Below, one piece after another: positions 5,669 through 11,792 of a DNA stretch of 15,749 bases. A program made the translations under genes and the position numbers. The notes beneath the pieces are model-generated. The model ran no database searches, had not been told where the DNA came from, and saw nothing but the letters and a program-made list of their open reading frames with translations. Every line of letters begins with the position of its first letter. Positions within the stretch are counted from its first letter, which is position 1. The stretch comes from an uncultured Prevotella sp. (GTDB lineage: Bacteria > Bacteroidota > Bacteroidia > Bacteroidales > Bacteroidaceae): NCBI GenBank assembly GCA_900772835.1, contig CAAGSA010000103.1, positions 1-15,749 of the forward strand. Direction: 5' to 3'.

Positions 5669-7159
5669 TTATTTGTTAAGCCTCCATGTAACGCCGTCTT
5701 TCGTGTCGTTCACTTCGAAGCCAGCCTCTTTCAGGGCATCGCGAATCTGGTCGCTCGTAGCCCAGTCTTTGGCAGCCTTTGCCTTGGCACGCAAATCGAG
5801 AACCATATCCATCACCTTGGCGAAAGCTTCCTCACGGGCATCGCTTGAGTCGCTGCGCTCGTCTTTCAGTCCGAGGATGTCGAAGGCGAAAGTGCGCATC
5901 GTATCCGACAGTTCCTTCAGGCAGTCGGCACAGATTGTGGCCTTGTGGTCGATGAGCTTGTTCACCGTTGAGCAAGCCTCGAACAGATAGCTTATCACCT
6001 GCGGAGTGGCGAAATCGTCGTTCATGGCGTCGTAGCACTTCTGGCGCAGTTCCTTCACGAGCTTTTCCGTCTCGGCGTCGCACTTGTCGCTCACCTGCAC
6101 GTGCTCCAGATCAGCAATGCCGTTCATCAGTTTCTCCATTCCCTTCTCGCTTGCCTTGAGAGCCTCGTTGGAGAAGTCCACCGTTCCGCGATAATGCGCG
6201 GAGAGGATGAAGAATCGGATGGTCATCGGCGAGTAAGCCTGTGCCAGCAGCTTGTGCTTGCCTGTGAAGAACTCCTCGAGAGTGATGAAGTTGCCAAGGC
6301 TCTTGCCCATCTTCTGTCCGTTGATGGTAAGCATATTGTTGTGCATCCAGTATTTCACCATCTGGTCGCCCTGGCTTGCCACAGCCTGAGCGATTTCGCA
6401 TTCGTGGTGCGGGAACACGAGGTCCATTCCTCCTCCGTGGATATCGAAGTGATTGCCAAGATATTTGCGTCCCATTGCCGTGCACTCGCAGTGCCATCCG
6501 GGGAATCCGTCGCTCCAGGGGCTTGGCCAGCGCATGATATGTTCCGGCGACGCCTTCTTCCATAGGGCGAAGTCTGCCTGGTTGCGTTTCTCCCCCACTC
6601 CGTCGAGCTGTCGGCTCTCGTTTATCACGTCGTCGAGATTGCGATGCGAAAGAATGCCGTAGTTGTGCTGCTTGTTGTATTTCTCTATATCGAAATAAAC
6701 GCTTCCGTTGCTTTCGTATGCAAAACCGTTGTCGATAATCTGCTTCACCAGTTCCTCCTGCTCGATGATATGTCCGGAGGCATGCGGCTCGATGCTTGGC
6801 GGCAGCACGTTGAGGGCCTTCATGGCGTCGTGGTAGCGGTTGGTGTAATACTGTGCTATCTCCATCGGCTCAAGCTGCTCTAGACGTGCCTTCTTCTCGA
6901 TTTTGTCGTCGCCCTCGTCGGCATCGTGCTCCAGATGGCCCACGTCGGTTATGTTTCTCACGTAGCGCACCTTGTATCCCAGATGGAGCAGATAGCGGAA
7001 AACGAGGTCGAATGTTATTGCCGGACGTGCATGTCCCAGATGTGGGTCACCATAGACGGTAGGTCCGCACACGTACATTCCCACATTTGGGGCGTGGAGC
7101 GGAACAAACGGTTCTTTTCTCCTTGTCAGAGTATTGTAAATGATTAGTCCTTGTTCCAT
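5669..7159 (-). CDS. cysS: Cysteinyl-tRNA synthetase
   Basis: This 496-residue class I aminoacyl-tRNA synthetase charges tRNA-Cys. The catalytic landmarks are complete. Cys31 lies in MYVCGPTVYG, the HIGH-type motif HLGH is at 40-43, and GWHCECTAMG (221-230) and FPHHECEIAQ (249-258) supply the remaining zinc ligands (Cys226, His251 and Glu255 by comparison with E. coli Cys209, His234 and Glu238). The KMSKS loop is present as KMGKS (283-287), a variant I believe is usual in Bacteroidetes. The anticodon-binding helical region and short C-terminus are full length. It lies 128 bp downstream of yitT in the same direction. No consensus promoter is visible in that gap, so read-through from the yitT promoter is plausible. 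Confidence 0.98.
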   Translation of the reverse strand: MEQGLIIYNTLTRRKEPFVPLHAPNVGMYVCGPTVYGDPHLGHARPAITFDLVFRYLLHLGYKVRYVRNITDVGHLEHDADEGDDKIEKKARLEQLEPMEIAQYYTNRYHDAMKALNVLPPSIEPHASGHIIEQEELVKQIIDNGFAYESNGSVYFDIEKYNKQHNYGILSHRNLDDVINESRQLDGVGEKRNQADFALWKKASPEHIMRWPSPWSDGFPGWHCECTAMGRKYLGNHFDIHGGGMDLVFPHHECEIAQAVASQGDQMVKYWMHNNMLTINGQKMGKSLGNFITLEEFFTGKHKLLAQAYSPMTIRFFILSAHYRGTVDFSNEALKASEKGMEKLMNGIADLEHVQVSDKCDAETEKLVKELRQKCYDAMNDDFATPQVISYLFEACSTVNKLIDHKATICADCLKELSDTMRTFAFDILGLKDERSDSSDAREEAFAKVMDMVLDLRAKAKAAKDWATSDQIRDALKEAGFEVNDTKDGVTWRLNK

Positions 7160-7203
7160 TGTTCTGTTATATTTGTTTTGTTGTTATTTTCCGGAAACCA
7201 AAC

Positions 7204-7280
7204 GCCGGTGCTTCAGTACTGACGCGCACACACGCTGTTCCTCAATACTGGAGCGCCGGCTTCTTCATCCCCTCACGGGG
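7204..7280. other. structured spacer between yitT and cysS
   Basis: GCCGGTGCTTCAGTACTGA (7204-7222) and TCAATACTGGAGCGCCGGC (7242-7260) are 19-nt arms that pair at 18 of 19 positions on the plus strand (two G-U, one C-A) around a 19-nt loop. Beside it CCCC-TCAC-GGGG (7269-7280) reads on the minus transcript as a hairpin with the GNRA tetraloop GUGA. It may be a cysS leader, a processing or attenuation site in a yitT-cysS transcript, or a small repeat element. Confidence 0.5.
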
Positions 7281-7287
7281 CAGTATT

Positions 7288-8181
7288 CTATTTGAATGTG
7301 TCGAATCCCTCGCCGAAGATACCCTGGCAGTTTGTCTGCGAAACGAGAGCATCCGGGTCCAACTTCTTGATGTATCTGAATATGTCTTGCGACTCATAGC
7401 GCCGCGCCATTACAATCAGGATTTCCACCTCATTCTTCGAGTACCATCCCTTGCCTTCTATCACGGTCACTCCTCGATGTATATTGCTGTTTATCTCGTC
7501 AGCAATCTCCTTATAGTGCTTCGATATGATGATGAACTGCACCGTCTGGCGCGCTCCGTTAACGATATAGTCGCACATATAGCTTGCCACGAGCGTGAAC
7601 ACCGCACCATACACGATAAGCTCCACGCTATGGAAGAGCAGGTATGAAGAGGTGATGATAGTGAAGTCGATAAACTGCATTGCCCTTCCGAAGCTCATTC
7701 GGAAATACTTGTTCAGAATGGCGATAAGTATGTCGGTACCTCCCGTTGAACCGTTGTGTGAATAAATGAGTCCCAATCCCATACCGCCCATCAGACCTCC
7801 GATAAGCACATGCATGAACTTGTCTTCGCCTGGCGTGATTATCGGATGTGCGGCAAAGAACGGCTGCAGGATGCCCACGATAAAGGCAAGCATCGTAACG
7901 CCGATGAACGTTCGGTAGATGAACGTGCGCGACAGTGTCTTTATGGCGATGCCGAGCATCAGGAAGTTAAGGAGCCAGATTGAATACCCCGGAGGGAATC
8001 CTGTGGCATAGAAAATGAGTGCCGAAAGACCCGACACGCCACCCATAACGACTTTCTCGGGCAGGATGAAAGCCGTATAACCAACAGAATAAGAAAGGAC
8101 GCCAAGGAACAGCATGAAAATGTCTTTCCACTGCTGGCGGTCCATTTTGAATGACGATAATGAAAAACTCTTGCTCATCAC
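7288..8181 (-). CDS. YitT family membrane protein (DUF161-DUF2179)
   Basis: The protein has 297 residues. An N-terminal membrane half of about five or six helices (22-210) carries the conserved GGVSGLSALI (47-56) and NGSTGGTDI (143-151) motifs. A cytoplasmic DUF2179 domain (about 215-290) follows, containing HRGVTVIEGKGWYS and the closing CQGIFGEGF. This is the standard YitT/YczE-like architecture. The function is not established; a transport role is often assumed. The ATG at 8181 is followed immediately by a second ATG, so the exact start is uncertain by one residue. A strong promoter lies 93-124 bp upstream, leaving a leader of roughly 88 nt. Confidence 0.92.
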   Translation of the reverse strand: MMSKSFSLSSFKMDRQQWKDIFMLFLGVLSYSVGYTAFILPEKVVMGGVSGLSALIFYATGFPPGYSIWLLNFLMLGIAIKTLSRTFIYRTFIGVTMLAFIVGILQPFFAAHPIITPGEDKFMHVLIGGLMGGMGLGLIYSHNGSTGGTDILIAILNKYFRMSFGRAMQFIDFTIITSSYLLFHSVELIVYGAVFTLVASYMCDYIVNGARQTVQFIIISKHYKEIADEINSNIHRGVTVIEGKGWYSKNEVEILIVMARRYESQDIFRYIKKLDPDALVSQTNCQGIFGEGFDTFK

Positions 8182-8273
8182 AGTACGTTTTTTCTTTTAA
8201 TTACTTTATTTTTTAAAACCACATAAACGGGAACAAATCGTGCAAAAACGCGATGCCCCCTCAATCTTCTTTG

Positions 8274-8305
8274 CAAAGATATACTAAATTCAGACACTCG
8301 CCAAA
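8274..8305 (-). promoter_or_regulatory. promoter of the yitT-family gene
   Basis: On the minus strand TTTG (8305-8302), 20 bp, then TATCTTTG (8281-8274) match the Bacteroidetes consensus. The -7 element overlaps a perfect 12-bp palindrome, TCTTTGCAAAGA (8268-8279). Confidence 0.6.
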
Positions 8306-8326
8306 TTTAATCAAAAAAATAATGAA

Positions 8327-8334
8327 TACCTTTG
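8327..8334 (+). promoter_or_regulatory. -7 element for the Y-family polymerase gene
   Basis: TACCTTTG is a perfect -7 match 78 bp before the ATG at 8413. No good TTTG lies 19-21 bp upstream; TTTA at 8306-8309 is closest, 17 bp away. It is divergent from, and nearly overlaps, the yitT promoter. No recognisable LexA-type box was seen. Confidence 0.5.
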
Positions 8335-8412
8335 TAAAACTACAGCAAAGTAGAGCAACAATGCCTGCAAAACAGGCTGTCTGCTGCCCGAACGCCCTAA
8401 AAACAGGAGAAA

Positions 8413-9924
8413 ATGAAAAAGCAAGCTGAAAGAACATACATTGCCATCGACCTGAAGTCGTTCTACGCCTCCGTGGAGTGCGTGGAACGCGGTCTCGACC
8501 CCATCGCCACAAACCTCGTGGTTGCCGACCAGGAGCGCACGGAGAAGACGATATGTCTTGCCGTGTCGCCATCGCTGAAGGCATACGGCATAGGCGGAAG
8601 GGCACGGCTGTTCGAGGTGGTGCAGAAGGTGAGGGAGACGAACAACTGGCGCCGCTTCGGATGCGGAGGCAGTTTCAGAGGAAAATCATACCACGACCCC
8701 GACCTGAAGACCCATCCCGACTGGGAACTCGACTACATCGTGGCAAAGCCCCGTATGGCGCGGTATATTGAGGTGAGCTCGCGTATATACGGCATATACC
8801 TTAAATATATAGCGGCGGAGGACATACACGTGTACTCCATCGACGAGGTGTTCATCGACGTCACGGCTTATCTGAAACACAAGAAGATGACGGCACATCA
8901 GCTGGCAATGACCATGATCCGGGACGTGCTGCACACCACGGGCATCACGGCGACGGCAGGCATCGGCACGAACATGTATCTATGCAAGGTGGCGATGGAC
9001 ATCGTGGCGAAGCACATCCCTGCCGACAACGACGGGGTGCGCATAGCCGAGCTCGACGAACGCTCGTATCGCGAAAAACTGTGGTCGCACCGCCCACTCA
9101 CGGATTTCTGGCGTATCGGCAGGGGCATAGCGCGCCGACTTGAAGCCCACGGGCTATTCACGATGGGCGACATTGCGATGCAGTCGGAAACCAACGAAGA
9201 ACTGCTCTACAAGCTCTTCGGCGTGAATGCCGAACTGATAATCGACCACGCCTGGGGCTGGGAACCATGCACAATGGAGACTGTGAAACGCTACAGGCCG
9301 GCGGCGAGTTCGCTGAGTCAGGGACAAGTGCTGCAATGCCCCTACTGCTACAAGAAGGCTCTCGTGGTGATGAAGGAAATGGCAGAGGCTCTGTCGCTCG
9401 ACCTCGTGGACAAACGGCTCGCCACCGACCAGATAGGCATATACATCGGCTACGATGCCGAGAGCCTCACCTCCCGCGAAGCCGGTTTCACGCCCATAGC
9501 CGATCTGGCGATAAACCACTACGGCAGGATTGTGCCGAAGCCCGTGAACGCCTCAACGAAGCTTCCACGCATCACCTCGTCCACAAGAATCATCACACAA
9601 GCGGCCGTCTCGCTGTTCGAGCGCATCGTCGATCCCGACATGCTCGTCAGACGGATAAGCATCACGGCAGCCAACGTGGTGCGCGAAGACTGCCAGACGA
9701 CCACAAAGCCTCCGCAGCAGCTTGACCTCTTCACCGACTATGACGCCCTGCGTCGCCGACAGGCCGAGGAAGATCTGCTGCTCGCCAAGGAGCGGCGCAT
9801 GCAGGAGGCTGTGCTGAAGATAAAGAAAAACTTCGGCAAGAACATCATCCTCAAGGCGCTCGACTTTGAAGAGGGCGCGACGGCAAGGGAGCGGAACAGG
9901 CAGATTGGAGGCCACCACGAATGA
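8413..9924 (+). CDS. Y-family translesion DNA polymerase (UvrX/UmuC-like)
   Basis: This 503-residue protein is a complete Y-family DNA polymerase that copies damaged templates with low fidelity. Asp13 in YIAIDLKSFYASVE and Asp144-Glu145 in VYSIDEVFID are the catalytic metal ligands. RIGRGIARRLEAHGLFTMGDIA (about 234-255) is the helix-hairpin-helix region. The little-finger domain follows, and QQLDLF (435-440) matches the beta-clamp binding motif QLxLF. The C-terminal tail KKNFGKNIILKALDFEEGA, then ARERNRQIGG, is a signature I associate with the Firmicutes UvrX-like subfamily rather than with E. coli UmuC (about 420 residues) or DinB (about 350). No umuD gene accompanies it. A small YolD-like gene follows 94 bp downstream. 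DNA-damage regulation is likely from the family, but no operator is evident. Confidence 0.93.
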   Translation: MKKQAERTYIAIDLKSFYASVECVERGLDPIATNLVVADQERTEKTICLAVSPSLKAYGIGGRARLFEVVQKVRETNNWRRFGCGGSFRGKSYHDPDLKTHPDWELDYIVAKPRMARYIEVSSRIYGIYLKYIAAEDIHVYSIDEVFIDVTAYLKHKKMTAHQLAMTMIRDVLHTTGITATAGIGTNMYLCKVAMDIVAKHIPADNDGVRIAELDERSYREKLWSHRPLTDFWRIGRGIARRLEAHGLFTMGDIAMQSETNEELLYKLFGVNAELIIDHAWGWEPCTMETVKRYRPAASSLSQGQVLQCPYCYKKALVVMKEMAEALSLDLVDKRLATDQIGIYIGYDAESLTSREAGFTPIADLAINHYGRIVPKPVNASTKLPRITSSTRIITQAAVSLFERIVDPDMLVRRISITAANVVREDCQTTTKPPQQLDLFTDYDALRRRQAEEDLLLAKERRMQEAVLKIKKNFGKNIILKALDFEEGATARERNRQIGGHHE

Positions 9925-9977
9925 GCGGCACCGCGAATAAGCAATAAGACGAAGTGGTGCCACGGACAAGCGGCACC
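9925..9977 (+). other. mutually exclusive short pairings after the polymerase stop
   Basis: GCGGCACCGC (9925-9934) and GCGGCACC (9970-9977) can each pair with GTGGTGCCAC (9954-9963), at 9 of 10 and 7 of 8 positions respectively. They lie directly after the stop codon and upstream of the small partner gene. There is no T-run. Confidence 0.3.
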
Positions 9978-10018
9978 CCAACGAATACCCCACAATAAAG
10001 AAAAAAACTTTTACAGCT

Positions 10019-10231
10019 ATGCAGTATCAACCGACAACAGGAAACAAGGAACCACACACAACGGATTATCAGAGCATCATAGACCATCCGCATCACGTTT
10101 CTGCGCGGCATCCGAGGATGTCGATGCAGAACCGTGCCGCACAGTTTGCCCCGTTCTCCGCCCTTGCCGGATACGAGGAAAGCATCAGGAACACTGCCGA
10201 AGCGATGCAAACATTGATGCAAAAATCGTAA
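10019..10231 (+). CDS. small YolD-like protein paired with the Y-family polymerase
   Basis: This 70-residue soluble protein has the core SIIDHPHHVSARHPRMSM, then NRAAQFAPFSALAGYEESI. From memory this resembles the short proteins (PHH-S-x-x-RP-x-MS, RAAQF-PFxALTGY) encoded next to UvrX-like polymerases in Firmicutes and their mobile elements, which belong with the YolD-like group. Their molecular role is not established; pairing suggests a polymerase accessory or regulator. It starts 94 bp after the polymerase stop, has no ribosome binding site, and ends shortly after the conserved core. It is therefore shorter than the roughly 100-residue Firmicutes forms I recall. The conserved motif makes it a real gene despite its size. 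Confidence 0.75.
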   Translation: MQYQPTTGNKEPHTTDYQSIIDHPHHVSARHPRMSMQNRAAQFAPFSALAGYEESIRNTAEAMQTLMQKS

Positions 10232-10291
10232 ATATATATAAGATTTCCCACACTGCCATACAAAGGCAATCTGCATATCAGAATAATACTT

Positions 10292-10299
10292 TACCTTTG
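10292..10299 (+). promoter_or_regulatory. -7 element of crcB
   Basis: TACCTTTG lies 18 bp before the ATG at 10318. The -33 element is poor; TCTG at 10270-10273 with an 18-bp spacer is the best seen. Its presence argues against the in-frame TTG at 10297, which lies inside the promoter. Confidence 0.5.
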
Positions 10300-10317
10300 C
10301 ACCTCATAAAAAAGCAA

Positions 10318-10692
10318 ATGATGATTCGAAACATTATGTATGTAGCAGTGGGCGGTGCGCTCGGTTCCGTGGCACGCTATCTGGTTTCAAAGTGGATAGC
10401 CGACAATATTTCATCGGCAATGCCGTGGGGTACGATGGCAGTCAACCTGCTCGGCTGCCTGCTGATAGGTGTGTTCTGCGGACTTGCCGACAAGTTCGGC
10501 ATTGGCGGCGAGATGAAACTGCTGCTTACCGTCGGCTTCTGCGGAGGCTTCACCACGTTCAGCACATTCATGAACGAGAACCTCTCCCTGCTGCGCTCCT
10601 CCGACCTTCTTCTCTGCGCGCTGTATACAGGAGGCAGCGTGGCTCTTGGCCTGCTCTGCGTCTTCCTCGGAAGAATGGCTTTCATGCGTTAG
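10318..10692 (+). CDS. crcB: Fluoride-specific ion channel (CrcB/FluC)
   Basis: This 124-residue protein has four predicted helices and forms the dimeric channel that exports toxic fluoride. It has GGALGSVARYL near the N-terminus, NLLGCLLIGV in helix 2, and GFCGGFTTFSTF, the sodium- and fluoride-lining phenylalanine segment, in helix 3. All are hallmark FluC motifs, and the length is typical. The ATG at 10318 (a second ATG follows at once) is preferred because the upstream TTG lies within the -7 element. A second crcB copy, often found as a tandem pair, is not present. No fluoride riboswitch was recognised in the short leader. Its end overlaps the end of the convergent WYL gene by 11 bp. Confidence 0.95.
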   Translation: MMIRNIMYVAVGGALGSVARYLVSKWIADNISSAMPWGTMAVNLLGCLLIGVFCGLADKFGIGGEMKLLLTVGFCGGFTTFSTFMNENLSLLRSSDLLLCALYTGGSVALGLLCVFLGRMAFMR

Positions 10693-11590
10693 CCATCGCA
10701 TTGAATTTCTTCAGCTTCTCTTTCAGATAGAGGACAAAGCCCTCGTCGCCCACCACCTCGATGTCGTCGAACAGTCCGAGCACGAATCTTCCGATGCCGA
10801 TATAGCTGCACACGTCGAGGCTCAGCATCCAGTGCGCCTTATCCAGCTGTTCAGCGTGGTTCACAGCCCTGGGGTATTCCTCGGCAAGTATATTGTACGA
10901 CAGCTGCCCCAGCTTCATCTCCACCCTCGTCGTGGTGTCGCTGCTGAACATGAAGGCGTCTGTATGCATCTGCAGATGCTTGTCCTTTGCCTGCCAGCTG
11001 TCGGCAAGCGGTGTCACGTCCTCCATGCGTGCTGTCTTGAAAGTCTTGTTCATTCCCGATGCCGGTTCATAGCATCTCACTTCGCGGTTGCCGTCCATCA
11101 GTATGAACGGTTCCACGAGCCTGTCGCGCTTCGTCTTGCTGTGCGGCGAGGAATATCCGCGCAACACCACCTGATGCTCGTATTTTATTGCATCGTGCAG
11201 CACACTGATGTTGTGGGCAGCCCTCTCGTTCATCTTGTCGTCGGCAAGGATGCCGAAATCATAAAACCGGTCTATCTTCCTTTTCATCGTTTCCACCACG
11301 GCATTTGCATTGTCGATGTTGTTCAGCAGCCGCCTTATTATTATTGCCTCCTCTTCGGTGAACGAGATGCGCTCTATGAGCCTGCCGAAGAAAGCCGACG
11401 AGCGGTCTACGCTGTATATCTTCCCACTCTTCTCCAACTTGAATCCCGTGTCGCGCAGGAAGTCGAGATAATAATACACGTTTCTCTTCGACATGCCCAG
11501 CTTCGAGCATATCTGGTCCAGGGTATAGCTGCGGTTTTCGGTCAGCATGAGCAGCAGCTCCAGTTCTTTTTCCAGTTTGTCGTGACGCAT
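10682..11590 (-). CDS. WYL-domain transcriptional regulator
   Basis: This 302-residue protein has an N-terminal winged-helix domain (about 5-60, with YTLDQICSKLGMSKRNVYYYL as the recognition region). A linker follows, and then a WYL domain (about 132-195) containing HQVVLRGYSSPHSKTKRDRLVEPF and a C-terminal extension. WYL proteins sense nucleic acids or nucleotides, and many act as repressors of phage-defence or DNA-damage genes. Here there is no adjacent defence locus, only crcB (tail to tail) and the large secreted-protein gene upstream, so the target is unknown. The ATG at 11590 begins MRHDKLEKELELLLML, a normal start for the family. It has its own consensus promoter and an 87-nt leader with repeated CCGGA, compatible with autoregulation. 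Confidence 0.9.
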   Translation of the reverse strand: MRHDKLEKELELLLMLTENRSYTLDQICSKLGMSKRNVYYYLDFLRDTGFKLEKSGKIYSVDRSSAFFGRLIERISFTEEEAIIIRRLLNNIDNANAVVETMKRKIDRFYDFGILADDKMNERAAHNISVLHDAIKYEHQVVLRGYSSPHSKTKRDRLVEPFILMDGNREVRCYEPASGMNKTFKTARMEDVTPLADSWQAKDKHLQMHTDAFMFSSDTTTRVEMKLGQLSYNILAEEYPRAVNHAEQLDKAHWMLSLDVCSYIGIGRFVLGLFDDIEVVGDEGFVLYLKEKLKKFNAMANA

Positions 11591-11602
11591 AGATATATGG
11601 TT

Positions 11603-11680
11603 TCCGGTTGACTTGTAGTTCTACGATTCTTATTTTCCGGCTTCCGGCCGCTCTGCCAATCCGGCGCAACCGTAATCCGG
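11603..11680 (-). repeat. five CCGGA repeats in the WYL leader
   Basis: TCCGG on the plus strand (CCGGA on the transcript) occurs at 11603-11607, 11636-11640, 11643-11647, 11660-11664 and 11676-11680, all between the predicted transcription start and the ATG. Spacing is irregular. Confidence 0.45.
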
Positions 11681-11682
11681 TA

Positions 11683-11714
11683 TAAAGGTAATATATTTTT
11701 TCCGTTCCTGCAAA
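11683..11714 (-). promoter_or_regulatory. promoter of the WYL regulator gene
   Basis: On the minus strand TTTG (11714-11711), 20 bp, then TACCTTTA (11690-11683) match the consensus with one mismatch. The -33 element sits four bases beyond the terminator hairpin of the upstream gene. Confidence 0.6.
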
Positions 11715-11718
11715 TAAG

Positions 11719-11767
11719 AAAGGGGAAAACCCTTATGCTCTTGCAGCATAGAGGCTTTCCCCTTTTT
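11719..11767 (-). terminator. intrinsic terminator of the large secreted-protein gene
   Basis: Arms at 11719-11739 and 11745-11765 pair at 18 of 21 positions around a five-base loop. T-rich tails follow on both sides: CCCCTTTCTTATTT on the minus strand and CCCCTTTTT on the plus strand. It lies 28 bp past the stop of the 11793-15350 gene and should insulate it from the WYL gene. Confidence 0.8.
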
Positions 11768-11792
11768 CTGTCATTGCCGTCTGGCCGTTTCT

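Noticed and set aside
5316..5990. Plus-strand 224-codon frame spanning the hlyIII end and cysS
   Set aside because: It crosses the hlyIII stop, the hairpin and the cysS 3' end; out-of-frame shadow.
7313..7342. Possible T-box-type leader for cysS
   Set aside because: No T-box motif or specifier stem is visible upstream of cysS, and T-boxes are not expected in this phylum.
9954..9963. GTGGTGCCAC as part of an IS or attachment site
   Set aside because: No transposase, target duplication or integrase nearby; local RNA pairing explains the repeats.
10297..10317. TTG start extending crcB by seven codons
   Set aside because: The TTG lies inside the -7 promoter element, so it would not be in the transcript.
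10646..11611. Plus-strand 321-codon frame opposite the WYL gene
   Set aside because: Antisense shadow: the minus strand encodes a clear WYL regulator over the same span.
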